A DNA stretch of 64,000 nucleotides. It comes from Struthio camelus (lineage: Eukaryota; Chordata; Aves; Struthioniformes; Struthionidae). Positions 11,833 to 51,838 of the stretch are shown one piece after another. The notes beneath the pieces were generated by a model, which did not search any database, had not been told where the DNA came from, and was given only the letters and a program-made list of their open reading frames with translations. The number at the start of each line of letters is the position of its first letter. Within the stretch, counting starts at the first letter, position 1. Location of the stretch: contig NC_090968.1 in assembly GCF_040807025.1 (NCBI RefSeq), positions 1,550,001 through 1,614,000 on the forward strand, written 5' to 3'. The position numbers and the translations under genes were made by a program.

Positions 11833-14800
11833 GTATAATGGCTCGAGCAGTTTGTCTTTCGACATCTCCTTTTCCCTCCGGGTGCCCAGCTTTCCTGGGA
11901 AGCTGCTTGGAGCGGGAGGCCGTTGTGCCTCATTCTCTAGCGCTGGGCGTGTGGCGAGTAGGGACTGACCCAACCTTGCCACGTTCCCGTTGCGACTGCC
12001 GTGTCCTATCGCTCCGGGCCCCGACGTGGTTATTTCCTCCGCTTCCACTTGCTGCAAACCCACGTGCAGGTTCTGAGCTCTGCTTCCCTCCGAGGCTGTC
12101 GCACCACACGCACGCTGACGGCGAGGCTCGTCTTCTTTGCTGAGGTGTCCCAAGGCAGCGCGTTATCCGAGCTGCTCCTTCCCTGGTTAGCCCAGCTGCC
12201 GGAGCAGGATAGTTTGGGGATGGATGCTCCTTCCCCAGTAGCTCTCTCTGGCTTGGAGCATCTCATGCCTTTCGTTTGCGGTGGTAATTGCTGGAACAGC
12301 TCCTCTGTTCCTTGGGAATTGCAGGGATTGGAGCAGGCACGAGACCTGAGCCACGTCGTGGCTGTGAAAGGAGGGGATCTGGGACTGGCACACGGGCTGG
12401 CGAGCCGGCCATCCGCCCTCGCTGCTTGGTGCGGGGGCCAGGGTGGCCCCGCTTCCCTCCTCGGGCAAAGCAGGAATTTTTCTTCTTTCTTTCTTCATTT
12501 GTATCCACAAGCAGTCACGTTGCTTTTCCTTTGCCACTTCTGTTCCCTCCTGCCGCTTTTCTCCCTGCTCTCCCCTGCTGCTGCCCAAGCAGCGTCGCAG
12601 CCCAGCGCTGTGGCCTTGGCCTTTCACGCACCCACCCCTGAGGCTCATTTGCACCCGGCGGTCGCTGGGGCAAGTGAGCGGCTGGGGAGGAGCGTGCACA
12701 CAAGCGGGCTTGCGGACCCAGAAGTTTGCACTCTCTTTGCCAAGCGCTGCCCTCTCCCCGATCGATGCTGTATTTTTCCGTTTGGGAAGTACGTGCTCCC
12801 CCACCTCCCGTTCCCCTCCGCTTCCAGGGCGGCTGAGACGAGCACGCTCGGGTTTGCTCGCTGACTCCAGCCTACACAGCTCCCGAGCGTGCCAAAAGAG
12901 CAGGATTGGCAGCAGCAGCCTGGCCTGGAGGGGTGATGGAGCGAACGGCTGCCACGGGGACAGCAGGGGGACCGCGAGCTGCCTCTTTCCCAGTGGGTCG
13001 CTGCGATAAAACCAGGCTGTTTCTTGGAAGCGTTCAGGGGTGCCCAGAGGGATGTTGCATCCCCTCTGTATCGTACCGCAGTCAGGATGCGTCCCCTTGC
13101 CCAGGGAAGTGCCCTTGCGCCAGGGAACTTGTGCCATTGCCAAAGAAATTGCCTCGCGCTTCGTCTACCCCGTCCTTTGCCACCCAGAGGCGCGGAGGCC
13201 TCGCACGTGAGACGGGACGCGCTGCTCCAACCTCTCTCTCCGCAGCTCAGTTTTGACTGTTTGGTGGTGCAGATACCTTTGTCGCCAGCAGCCCAATTCT
13301 GCCATGGAGGCGAAATCTTTGTAAATGGCACACGCTGAACCGATGTCCCTCGAGGTGCCAGGGCTCAGCGCGGAGCGGTCCCCGAGGGCTCTGCCTCCTC
13401 TCTGCCCCAGACGTGATGTCAGCGCGGGAAGGCTGGCGAGAGCTGCTGCGACTCGGCCGTTTCCTCGGCTCTGATTTTTCTCTGCCCGGCCCTCTCAGGG
13501 CCATCGATTTTCTTCCGATGTTTTGACTTTCCTTATCCTTGGGAGGTGTCTCCTGATGTTTGATCCGTATGTCCCTGTTCGGGTTCCTCTTGGTTCCTTG
13601 CAGCTGAGTTTTCTTTTTAAAGAGATTCTTTAAAGTCTCTTCCAGCCTTGGGGGGACTGGAAGCAGATAGCCTGGATCACGGGCCAAAGCAGGGCGGTTC
13701 GAAGCAATTTTGGAGCTGGATAGACTTAGGGCTTGTTATTGATGGGCTCCTGCAAAACAGAAGCATTCTCCTACCGTTCACCACGCGTTCGTCTTTTTTA
13801 AAAATTATCAGTTTCTGGCCTCTGCCTGCCAAGGCAAGATTGAAAATCTCCCCCGTTTGGTCCCTGGGCTCGGAGCGCGCCAAGCGCTAATGCCGCTCAA
13901 AACGTTACTTATGGCACTTTTTGGATTCAGGCTGTTGCTATGGCACATTTCTGCTCGGGCAAGCTGAAGGCTTCCCCGTAAGGAGCTCCGCAAAGTGTCC
14001 GCGGAGCAGGAACGGGAGATGGGGTAGGTGGAAGCATCTCCCTTTCCCGTCTCCACCGCTCTGATCTACTTAGAGAGGCAACGGGGGCCCGTAGAGCCGA
14101 GCGCTTCCCCAGCGCTTAAATAGAGATAATGACACCAGCCTCTCTTTCTTGCCTGGCTCGGAGGAGACGAGCTAGATTCGTCCCTGGGTTTGTGTTTGCT
14201 TGTTTGATTTGCGGGGGCGGGTGTGGGCGTTTTAACGCGCACAGAAATTACCGGGGCGGAAAGCCGCGGCAGCGAGCCGAGCTCTGCGGCGCCTGGCGAA
14301 CGCGGGCCCGGCCGGGCGTTTCGAGGGGCAGAGGTGCTCGGCGGGGAGCGCGGGGCGCACCCGTGGGGCGTCCGCCGCCCTGCAGGCGCCCGATGACCCC
14401 CTGGAGCGAGGATGCCGAGCGGAGGTGATTTTTCCACCGAGGCACCCACAAAGGTTCGCCTGGCGTCGCTCAGGACGGGCTCCAGAGCCCTCCGAATCCG
14501 GGGCGGGGGGAACGGCGTGCCAAACGTGGCCTTTTCGCTAGATGCAGATAGCGGTGGATATTCCGATTGCTTCTCACCCTGATTCGTCCTGCAGCGGCTG
14601 GATGAAGGCTGCCCTATTTGGAGCTCTTCTTCCATTTGGGTTTCTCTGCTGCCTCTCCAGCCCCTCTTCCCTGCCCTCGCCTGCCTTCGCATCCCACTGG
14701 TGCCGTTTGAGATGCGAGGAGGCATATTCGAGTCGCTTTATTAAAAACAATAATCTTTTCCTGGCATGTTCCCTGGCCCCAGCCTCCTCCTCAGCATCCC

Positions 14801-17800
14801 TAATCGTGTTTGAAACGTTGCAGCAGATTTCCTCTGGTCCTGGATTGCTTGTCCAGACCTGGTTACTACCTAACGTCTTGCTGTTCCCGGAGGTCCCTTG
14901 AAGACGTCCCTCAGCCCCGAGTGCTGGCTTGTGCAGTTACCTCCAAATAAAACACGTCTCCGATTTAACCCTTCCCTTCCTCGCTGGATCCCGCAGCTGC
15001 GACGCTGTGCCGTCGGGAGCTCCGAGGGGTCCTTGGCGTCGGCCCCCTTCTCCCTGACCCTCCGTGCCTCAAGGAAGCCCCCTAGAAGATGACTTGGGGG
15101 TCACCTTGCTTGGCCACATGCCGTGCTGAGATGCCGGAGTCTGCAACTACTCGTGCCGTAGGAGCGGGGCCGTCGGTGGCCACGAGCAGAGCCCGCTCCA
15201 CGTGCCTCGTCCCTGCTGCCTTTCCAGAAACTCTTCCCGTCCAGCAAGAGCTGCTTTCGCAAAGGCTGGAGGCGTCCACGTGCTGGGCGAAAACCGAGCG
15301 TCCTCTCCCATCCGTCGCCCCGGGACGGCGGGAGCCGCTCGCGCCGCCCTTGGGAGCTCGGTCCCGCTTGCAGCCTGCGCTGCGGGCGCCTGCTCGGCTC
15401 CCGTCGAAGCGGTGACGGCTCCGTGGCACGCGCGCTCGGCTGGCGGCGGCGGGGAGCTTCGCGTGCGCGGCCCCGATCCGCCGCGAGCGTGGTGCCGGGC
15501 CCGACCGGCGCCGCTCTGCTCCGTCTCTTGCCTGCGTGGAGCTAGTGAGTCACTGGAAATCTCCTAGGTAATGGATAATGTAATAACATTTCAAATGAGC
15601 TCTGCAGAGCGGGAGGAAGATGTGGGGGAACGCTGGGAGAGAATGCAGGCGAATCTAACCGCAATCTCCTCCTCTCGGGGCCGAGGCACGGGCCACCTCC
15701 TGGCCACCCGCAAACCGGCCCCTTTCCCGACGGGCGCCTGGTCCTGCCCAGCCCCGTCCAGGCTCTGCGCTAGCTGCAGCTCCGCGCTGGCGGGGAAAGG
15801 AGAAGACCATATGGTCTCTTTGGAGACCGAGGGCGCTGGCATGCCGTGCGTCCAAGTAGCAGCCTGCCTCTGTCTCCCCGGGGGGAGAGTCGTGTCACCT
15901 CCGCGGCGGGTCCGAGCAGGGTTCCCCATATGGCTGCGGCGGGAGGGAGCCGGCCCCGTTCCCACCACCCGAGCCGCCTCGTGCCATCGCTCCGGCGGCA
16001 GGGAGAAGGAGGGTCGTGCCGTGCCGGCGCTCCCCTGCGCCCCTCGCCTCCTCACCCGCGCGACGCGGGGCTGGGACTGAGCCCGGCGTTGGCTCTGGAG
16101 CGGCTGCCGGTCGCCGGCTCGGCGACGGAAACGAAGCCGAGGAGCGCGTTTTTGGTTTCTCGCGGCAAAAGGAGGAGAGCTCCGGCTTGAGGAAGAGCCG
16201 CTTCAGCCCGTGGCAGCCTAGAAAGCCCCTCTCGCTCCCGCTGGGTGGGGAAGCGCTCAGCCCCCGGAAGATGCACGCTCGCGCCCGGCTCATCCCGGCA
16301 GCAGCCGAGCCCCCACGGCACACGTGGCAGCTTGGTCGCAGCAAGCGGGTCCCCCACCTCTGAGCATTGCCGGCTCTCCCCGTGGGGAAACTGAGGCACG
16401 GGGAAGGCGCTGTGGCCGAACCAGCTGTCTTGAGTTCCTCCAGCGCCCCGCTGCCTTTCGTTTCCTGGTGAGGTTTCCTTTCTTCTCCGAGCTTTTGCTG
16501 TTTGCTCTGAAACAGCAGCGGGATCCCCACCCTCCCACTGCATACAGAGCCGATAGCTCTTCTCTCTCTCTCATCCCCAGCGAGTGCACTTGACCCCATG
16601 CCCCGACTAGCACAGCGAGAACGCGAGCAGGAACCTTCCTGATCATCTTCTCTGTGTTTGCAGGTGGCTGTGGATATCAGCAGCGGCGCAATTCGCGTAG
16701 CGGTGCTGGAGGGCGGCAGCCAGCGCGTCCTCATGGAAGGGAAACTCACGCACAAGATCAACACGGAGAGTTCCCTCTGGAGCCTGGAGCCGGGCAAGTG
16801 CGTTTTGGTAAGGGGCCTCTGCTCCGGCTGGTGTCTCTGCGCCTTTGCTCGCAGCTCCTCCCGCCTCGAGCTGGAAAACTGGAGCAGTTGCAAGTTAGAG
16901 CTAGATCCAGACGTGCCCCACACTATCTTTCCCTAACTCTCCGTCCCTCTCGGTCTGCCATTGCCCATGTGCTTCCCTGTTGAGGTGGTTCAGGGGATGT
17001 TGCTGTCCATTCGCTCGGTACCGGTGGGTACTCGGTACTGCGAGCCAGCAGGCCAGGCTGAGTGGCGTGATTTCTGCTGTCTGGTGGGCCGTGTCCCCAG
17101 GGCTGTTCCACCCTGTTGAAGTTGTCATGGAGCAGCAGATGGATACCCAAAGCCAAGCGCCTGCAGGGTGAAATCAGGTGGGAATTTCCTGCTGGATGCA
17201 GAAGTCTTGAGGGAGGCATGCGGAGATGCTTTGCAGGCGCTGCCTGGCCGCTCCAGATCAGTACGGACATACCCTGGGACAAATGACCTGATGGCAAGAG
17301 CGTGAAGTTACTGCGAGAGAGAAGAGCTTCTCCAAAGCTGGTAGGCCGTTGAGAGGGCATGAAACAGGAGGTGATGGCGTCATCAGCTTGCATTTTTCAG
17401 ACGTTCTTAAGCTTCTTGAAAGTTAGCTGATCAGGAAGATAACCCTGGGGAAGGAGGAAAGCCATCCAAGTGGAACTGCCCCGAAGGGCGGCTGCTCTGC
17501 AGGGCGAATGGTAATTCCGGCTGCGTGTTCCCAGGATCAGCAAGGGAGGCAATGTTTATTAAATATCCAGCTCCGGAGGAGGATGGGAAGAGCGCGCGGG
17601 TGGAGCGAGACTCGAGGCCTTCTGGAGCGTCCACGGACGGTGAGGGGAGTCGTCCCGTTATCTCCAACCGGAGCTGGCTCTTGCCTCAAATTAGCACGAG
17701 CGCAGGGTTGTGAGGATCTCCAGCTGGCTGCCAACATATTGATGGTGGGATGAAATTTCGCTTGAAGAATTGTAAGGTAACTGGAGCAGAGTGAGTAATT

Positions 17801-20800
17801 CTCACCCGAGAGCGTCTCCTTTTCCCATGCGCAGAGTAGCCGAAAGTGGTTTGCGGTTCCTTTCGATTCATTCATCAACAGACATCCAACCGTTTGTTAA
17901 TGAGTCGCTTCACTTCAGCTCTTGGGAGGGGATTCGTACGTGAGCCATTCAGGTTTGGTTATAGCAGCAGGAACTGTGGCGGACGAGGGCGTACGGGCCC
18001 TTCCCCTCCCAGAATTTGCACCTCTGCGTGGTACGCAGCTCCCGGTGAACTCCCAGCGTGGCGGTCGGGAGTTTCCCCTTCCCACGGGCTGCAGCAAGGT
18101 GCCAACTTCTCTCACCTGGGACCAAGAAGACGACATCTCCCAGCAGAGTCGGGGCTGTGGCCAAGATCGGACTCGCAAAGTGCCAGCGGTGGAGTCACCC
18201 AAGGAGATCCCGACCTTCTTGGGAACTGTCGCTGCTTGGGGCACCTCAGAGGCTCCAGCCCTGGAGAAAAACCTGTGAGCGCTCGAGTTTCTTGGTCCTT
18301 TAAACAAGAGAGTCCCTTCAAGCCAAGCCCAGTCCGTGCACTGATACTCCATGGAGCAAAATCTCTCCTGCTTGGTCTTGTCCCTTGCGAAAGTCTCTCC
18401 TTGCTGCGGGTATGCTGACCACGTGCAGCATTTTCACGGAGACCGTCGGGTCCCATAAGCTGCTGCCGGATGCATCGAGAGTCATCAGGATCCGTGCGCC
18501 CTTTGGGTGGTCGTTACAGGCGCATTTTGCTGGCTTCACTGGCCTGCGTTCTCCCCCCGGCTCTTAACGAGCAGCTGAGGTTAATTTGCCTTTTAACCCC
18601 TCCTGGCTCTGCTTTCCCTCTCCTATCTGGTGTCCCTATCGATTTCTCCTCCTCGCCAGGCATCTCCCCATCGTCCACGTAGCCCTCAGCGCCTCCCCTC
18701 TTCTGGGGACCGCTCTGCCTTTCTCCTCCTCCTCTCCGTGCTGCCCACGTGTCCTGCTTAATGAGATTCACCCTGCCGCTGGCTGGGCTGAGCATCGGCA
18801 TATTTTTCATCTCGCCCTTTGGCACGCTTGCGCCTTGCGCCAGAGTCCGACCAAGGGAGAAAGCCGGCGGACGTCATTTCGAAGGCCAGTGCTCTGCCGA
18901 TCCCTATGACAGTTGGCAGGTGCCCTGTTCCCACCTCTGCTGGCTTGGGATCGTGTCCCCGGCTTGTCCCGCTGCCTTAGGCGCCTTGCTGAAGCCCCCC
19001 GTCCTGAGTACGATCCCTGCGTGCTCCCTTCTCCGTTACACCCGCTCGCTTGTCAAAAGCGAGATTAAAATAGATTCGCATGAGCTCGTTTTAGAAATCT
19101 CCGCTGGGTGTTGTGCACAATGCGTTTTGGGATTATTTTTGTTGTTGAGGGTTTTTTTTTTTCTTCCCCCTCGTTCTCTCTCTTTTTCTCCTCCTCTCCA
19201 ACATTTGTTATCCCCACTCGGGTTTTTGTCACCAAGTCCTGCCTTGAACAGCTATTAAAGCCTTCAGCTTGTCACCCTGTGAGCTGCGAGGCCAAGTTAA
19301 TAATAAGCTGCGGTGCTCTCCCTTCTCCCTAACCTCCCCATGTTGTCGGAAACGCTGCCTGCTGCTTTCTTAGCACCCCAAAACGGCTCCTGGCCCCTGC
19401 TGACGTTTGGGGGCGACTGTTGCTGTTGCTGCTTCCCCAGAGAAGGAGGTGGCAAGAGGCCGGTTTTCCAAGTCCCACTTCTATTCCTCGGCAGCGTCTC
19501 TTCGCCTCTGACAAGGTATTTAGGATCACGGAAGACACCTCCCGCGGTGGCACAGCCCAGCGCCAGCAGCAAGGGGTTGTGACCCTCCCGGCAGGGCTTG
19601 GCCACGTGGGAGGTGGCGCTTCCTGCTGCCAACCCGCCACCGCGTCCGGGCCGCTGACGCCCTCTCCCCGTGCTGCTTGAGGGTCTCTTCCGGCCGGCGC
19701 AGACCGATTCGCCGCGCTGCTCTTCCGTCCCGCGCCGGGCTGCCCGCTCCCTGCCCGAAGCGCGTCGTGCTTCCTGCTCCATCCGGCCTCCCCGGGCCCC
19801 TTGGCTCCATCCGAGCCCGTTCCCCTCGCTGGGGCGTTCGACTCCCGTCTCCTGCTTTGGGAACATCGGCACCGTGGCACGAGGATGCCCAGCAGCGGAG
19901 GTGTCCCCCCTGCAAACATCCTTTCCCCACTAAATCCGCTGCTGCCGAAGGTGTTTCTGTCTCCCGGTGAGCGCTCCGCTGCGGTTTTCTCCCATTTCAG
20001 CTGGAGGGGAACGATCTCTCTACAGCCCGGGAGGGCTTTTGGGATCCGCCAGCCTAAAAAGCGAAGCAGAAACACAACGCGCTGTCTGACCGAGCGGCTG
20101 GGCACGCTGCGGGAACCCGCTCCTTGCTCTGGCAAAAGGCCGCGAGTGTTTCTGCGCCCCTGGGCCGAGCTGTTGGCTGGGAAACTTGGAGCGGCAACTT
20201 CAAGCGTGGGCAAAGCTCTGGCCTCGTCTCGAAGCGAGGAACGTAATCAGGTCAAGGTTTGTCGCGGTGGGAAAAAAAAAAAAAAGCCGGTTCCGTTCGT
20301 GGAGCCCCGCTGGGTTTCCGGAGCGCTGTCTGCCTGACGATGCAGCCTTGCGGGTGCTGGTGGCCGAGCGCTGGAGCTTCTCTCCTGGTCCACGCCTGGG
20401 TGAAGCTCGCAGGACATCTCGCCTCGCCTGGGTTACGAGATCCACCACGATTTCGCAGCCCTCCCGTGCCCAAGCGCTGGGGGAGGTTCCCGCTCGCATC
20501 TCCTTCATCTCGAGCTCTTGTAGCCCCCGCGCCGGGCTGAATCGCTGGAGGCCGTCGACAGAAACGCGTCCGAGAAATCAAACTCAACCCGGGGTTCCCG
20601 CGCTGGGATTTGGACCTGTCTGCACAAGCGGCCCAGAGCTACGTTAGACCACGAAACTCCAAACTCAAGCCGATGGCGAGAGCTTCGCCCTGGCCCGCCG
20701 GCGACGCAGTCGCTCGCGTTTTGAAGGTGCCGCTTCTGAGCGAGTCCCACTTTTGACTTTCGAGTCTCTCCCCCCGGAATAAGGGGGAAGAGCACATTGG

Positions 20801-22868
20801 CCCGCACGTGCGCGGGGCGGGCTGCAGAGGTTAATTAGCGATCGTTTTGCGAAGCCCTCGGCGCTGTAGCGACGAGCGCGGCGGAAAAGCTGGCGAGGAA
20901 ATGAATAATCCCGTCTTCCCAGCAGGGTGGGAAACAGCGTGCGGTAAATAAGGCGAGAAGCGGGGAGGACGAGAGGATTCCCGGGTTGCCGCTCGCTGTT
21001 TCAGCTCTCTCCGGAGGTGATCCGCAGCCGAGGAGGATTCGCACGCCGGCACTGAGGGATGGAGGCAGTCTGGTCGGGAAAGGAGAGGGGACCGGATTTT
21101 GGGGGGACGGAGGTAGAGCGACGGCCGGCTGAGGCGCCAAATCCTCCGGCGTCCGCTCGTCCTCGCCGGAGGGAGAAGCGCCCGAGCGGGGCCTTCCCGT
21201 GCCGCGCGGCCCCCCTCTCCCGTTTCCAACCCGCAGGAGCGGCGGCCGCCCCCGGGGGCCTGCGGGGCCGGCCTGACCCTCGCCCGCTGCCCCGGGAGGG
21301 CGATGGGGTTGAGGAGCCCGTGACCAAGCCTCGAGCCCTTTTGCTACCCCTGGAAAAGTGGAACTGTGCAATTAAGAGGAGAACAAGCACGCTCGTCTAG
21401 CTGGGAAAACTAACGCCTTCCCTGAGCTGGAATATTTTACCGGCTCTGCTCTCCCACAAGGATTAAGCCCCAACCACCCCCTCTTGCATTAATTGGTTCC
21501 TTTTCTTTGCACCGGGGAGAGACACCCGGCTCCGTAACTTTAATGGCTGCCCGTGTTTTCCCCTCCGGAGCTGTGGAGCTTCTGGGGAGGTTTCACTAAA
21601 TTATATTGTCTGGCTTTATTGATGATTTTGCAGCGACGCCAACGAACGCCATAAATCCTCCTTGCTGCTGGGCTCCTGGCTGAAATAAGACGGAAAAAAA
21701 GTCACCCCTCCTTCCAAAAACGGACGGAGGCCGGGCGCCCAGCTGCCCTCGGTCCCGGGCTGGGCTCACGCCGGACCCCGGCCAGCGGACCCCGGCCGGC
21801 CGCGGTTTCGGTGCGGAGATCAGGCTGCGACTTGGAGGAGCAGGGTCGGGGCGGCTCGCCGAGGGCGGCGGCGGAGGGGACGGCGGAAAGCCGGGGGGAC
21901 GTAGCAAACCGGTCGGGTGGCCGCGGGACGGGGAGGCGCTGCAAAGCGACGCGCGGGGACCGCTGGGCTGCCGGCGAGCGGGTAACCCAGCCCCGCGCTC
22001 TCCTGGGCCGCCCGTGCCCTGACATCCGCGCGTTGTCCCCAGATCAACCTGAACAAGGGGGACGAGTACTGGTGGAACGCCATCCTGGAGGGCGAGGAGC
22101 AGATCGACATCGACAAGATCAACAAGGAGCGCTCCATGGCCACCGTGGACGAGGAGGAGCACGCCGTGCTGGACCGCCTCACCTTCGACTACCACCAGAA
22201 GCTGCAGGGCAAGCCGCAGAGCCACGAGCTGGTAGGTGTCCTCCATGCCACCAACTCAACCCTGCCGGAAGCTCTCCGCGCCGCCGCCAGGTCCCGTCTC
22301 CGGGCCCGGCGCGGGCTGCCTTGTGCAGAGCGATGCCTGTAGCATCTCCAGCTCGGGGACACGAGGGGACCCGCCTGTCCCCTTGCTCCCTTCTCGCCCT
22401 CCCTGGTGTATATCGAGGTGGCACCAACCCAGACCCATCTGCATCGGTGATGGGACCTACACGCGGGCACGTCCCTCCGGGGCCGACCCCGCCGATCCCT
22501 CCGCTCCGGCAGGGGTGCCGAAAGGGGGCCGCCTCTCCCCGGTGGTCTCTCCTTGGTGGGCGCCCGGTGGCCCTTCCCGGGCCGGACTCGAGAGCGGGTG
22601 AAGCACCAAGGTCATCGGGGACGTGGGACGAGGCCGGGGAGGGAGGGAGCATGTCGGCGGCGCGCCAAAGCGTCGAGGAGGACGGTCGGGGCGTAGGCGG
22701 CGGGGACGGGCGAAGGTTTTGGCTCGAGCTCAGCGGCGCCTTGTCGCCTTTTTGCAGAAGGTCCACGAGATGCTCAAGAAGGGCTGGGACACCGAGGGCT
22801 CGCCTTTCCGCGGCCAGAAGTTCGACCCCGCCATGTTCAACATCTCCCCCGGCGCCGTGCAGTTTTGA
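11700..22868 (+). CDS. NUDCD3: NUDCD3 (NudC domain-containing 3), 3' four coding exons; 5' part outside window
   Basis: This is the C-terminal 191 residues of NUDCD3 (NudC-like), a cochaperone that works with Hsp90 and stabilises dynein intermediate chain. Coding exons are 11700-11832, 16664-16807, 22043-22231 and 22758-22868. All have AG/GT borders and join in frame to a TGA stop. The segment runs from the QEQFQTNPDSYNGAVRENY motif through the CS (p23-like) domain, with GKLTHKINTESSLWSLEPGK and EYWWNAILEGEE, to the C-terminus FNISPGAVQF. The human protein is about 361 residues (memory), so roughly 170 N-terminal residues are missing upstream. The stop lies 1967 bp before the CAMK2B start codon on the same strand, as in the mammalian neighbourhood. 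Confidence 0.96.
16664..16807 (+). CDS. NUDCD3: NUDCD3 coding exon (CS domain core)
   Basis: A 144-nt, 48-codon exon between tgtttgcag and gtaagg, phase 0 at both ends. It encodes VAVDISSGAIRVAVLEGG through SLEPGKCVL, the central strands of the CS domain with the strongly conserved GKLTHKINTESSLWSLEPGK segment. Confidence 0.95.
22043..22231 (+). CDS. NUDCD3: NUDCD3 coding exon (end of CS domain)
   Basis: A 189-nt, 63-codon exon after gtccccag, with donor gtaggt. It begins INLNKGDEYWWNAILEGEEQ and ends KLQGKPQSHEL. The WWNAILEGE motif is the CS-domain signature of NudC-like proteins. The ATG at 22136 is an internal methionine (SMATVDEEE), not a start. Confidence 0.95.
22758..22868 (+). CDS. 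NUDCD3: NUDCD3 terminal coding exon with TGA stop
   Basis: Acceptor tttttgcag, then 36 codons and a TGA at 22866-22868. It encodes KVHEMLKKGWDTEGSPFRGQ and the C-terminus PAMFNISPGAVQF, nearly identical to the human tail as I remember it. Confidence 0.95.
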   Translation, partial: KVHEMLKKGWDTEGSPFRGQKFDPAMFNISPGAVQF

Positions 22869-23940
22869 CGGCGGCGCAAAACAGCAGCCCCGAAATCGGG
22901 CGGTGGGGTTGGGGGCGGGTTGGGGAGGGGGGTGGGGCAGGAAAAAAAGGAAAAACAACAAAAAAAAACCCCAAACACCCACCCGCCGCCTCGGCACCCC
23001 CCGCACCCCGTTGCCGTGCCGCCGAGGGGCCGGGGCGACGCGGGGCGGCGGGGGGCTGAGCACCCATCCGGCGCCGGCTCGGCACGGCCGGCTGGACGCG
23101 CGCGCGGGGAAACCGGGGCGAAACGCGCATTTACGTCCCGTCGCCACGGCAACCGGAGCGGCTGGGACCCTTCTCCTCTCGCTGGCGCCGGCTCCGGTTG
23201 TTTTTCAGGAATAGACGGAGCTCGCTCGGGGTGACATAATGATTATTTTTGGTGGTGAAGGATGGTTCTTTCGCGGCTCCCGCCGATGCCGGACCCTCGC
23301 CGACCCTGGCCCGGGGCAGCTTCAGTCCTCGCTGGCCACTTTGGGCTCTCTTTAGGCTCGGGGGGGGGGTGACAATGGGTCCCCTGCCCGTGGCCTCCAG
23401 GCCCGGCGTCACCCGTCCTCGGGGTTGCCCATCACCGTGGCCTCTTGGCACATTCCCCCCCCCCCCCCCGCCCCAGCCGGAGGAGCCCGTTTTGGCCACC
23501 CTGATGGCACCCTCCGGCCTTGGTGGCCGCCGGTAGCCCTAGAAACGCCCCCGCTTTGCGTTCCCCCCCCCCCAACCCCGGATGCCGTCGCCCCCGCGCC
23601 GGGCCGGCTCGCCGAAATTTCTCCCCGGCACTGCACAAATATAACCGGGCTCGCGCGGGCCCCCACGGCCGCCCACGGTCCCCATGGCAACGGCAGTGCA
23701 CCCCTGGGTGGGCACCCGCTCGTGCCCCCCCCCCGCGCCGCCTCCCCGGGCCCAGCCTGCCCCCCCTCGGCCCGGGAGGGACCCAGGAGTCCTGGCACCC
23801 GCCTGGAGACCCTTGGGGCTCAGAGGTGGCCTGTTGTGCCCCCCCGCCATAACAGACTGCGGGGGGGCTCGTGCCCCCCCCTTCTGAGGGGCCTCCTGGC
23901 ACCCTTGGGTGAGGCTGGGGGCAGCCGAACTGGTTACGTT
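22869..23940 (+). other. NUDCD3: NUDCD3 3' UTR and intergenic sequence
   Basis: Non-coding sequence after the NUDCD3 stop. It starts with GC-rich DNA containing short A runs (22945-22970). No canonical AATAAA was found; an AATATA variant at 23638-23643 is a possible weak polyadenylation signal, so the transcript end is uncertain. Poly-C runs at 23454-23468 and 23563-23572 may hide length errors. I see no exon here. Confidence 0.5.
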
Positions 23941-23974
23941 GGGGGGGGGGCACAAGGCACTTGGTGCTGGGGGT

Positions 23975-24600
23975 GGGTCTTAGGATGGGGGAGCATATGG
24001 GGGTGTCCCCGGTGGGGGGGAGGATGGTGGATGTGGGGGGTCCCTGGATACAGGGTCTGGGGGGGTCTGGATATCGGGGTCCATGGGGGGGGGTCTGGAT
24101 ATCGGGATCCTTTAGGGGTGGATACAGAGTCGGGGGGGGTCTGGATAGGGGGGTCCTTTAGGGATGGTTATGGGGTTGGGATCTGGGGGGGGTCTGGATA
24201 TGGGGGTCCTTTGGGGGTGGTTATGGGGGTCCTTTTGGGGTGGGTGTGGGGTCCTGGAGGTGTCTGGATTTGGGGGTCTTTTGGGGTGGATACAGGGTCG
24301 GGGGGGTCTGGATAGGGGGGTCCTTTAGGGATGGTTATGGGGTTGGGATCCGGGAGGGTCTGGATATGGGGGTCCTTTTGGGGTGGGTGTGGGGTCCTGG
24401 GGGTGTCTGGATTTGGGGGTCTTTTGGGGGTGGATATGGGGAGGGTCCTCAGAGGAGAGGTCTGGCTATCGGGGTCTTTTGGGGGGGGGGCTGGATGTGG
24501 GGATGCTTTTGGGGGTGCCCGTGGGGGGTGGGGGGGTGCGCCGGGGGATGTGTGTGTGTGGATGGGGGGGGGGGGGCACTGCGGATAAGAGTTGGGGGTG
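23975..24600. repeat. G-rich tandem array upstream of CAMK2B
   Basis: Degenerate tandem units of about 25 bp built on GGTCTGGATA and GGGGGTCCTTT. A longer block starting CTGGATAGGGGGGTCC occurs at 24141 and again at 24308, so a period of about 167 bp is superimposed. The + strand is rich in runs of four or more G and could form G-quadruplexes. It ends just before the CAMK2B promoter. Confidence 0.8.
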
Positions 24601-24752
24601 GGTTCCGGGTAGGGGGATCCCCGCGGGGCCCGGCGGGGGCAGCACGGAGCCGGGTGCCTCCCGCGGGCCGGCAGCGCCCTCCTTCCTCCTCCTCCTCCTC
24701 CTCCTCCTCGTCGTCGCCGTCGTCGCCGCCGCCGTCCCCCCCCCCCGCCAGG

Positions 24753-24783
<31 letters not shown>

Positions 24784-24835
24784 CGGGCGGCTCATTGCGG
24801 CGCGGCGCGGACGGCGCGGACGGCGCGGGGGCACC
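24600..24835 (+). promoter_or_regulatory. CAMK2B: CAMK2B CpG-island promoter / 5' UTR
   Basis: CpG-dense DNA immediately upstream of the CAMK2B start codon. It contains a CCT triplet run (about 24682-24712), CGTCGC/CGC triplets, and five copies of GGAGCC (24753-24782). No TATA box is evident. The transcription start cannot be placed from sequence; the 5' UTR probably lies inside this block. The start codon context is gcaccATGg, a good Kozak site. Confidence 0.65.

Positions 24836-51838
<27,003 letters not shown>

Noticed and set aside
21811-23214. A 467-codon frame overlapping NUDCD3 exons 3 and 4 in another reading frame
   Set aside because: High GC leaves few stops; the composition (Arg, Gly, Pro, Ala) is typical of shadow frames, while the NUDCD3 frame matches a known protein with correct splice sites.
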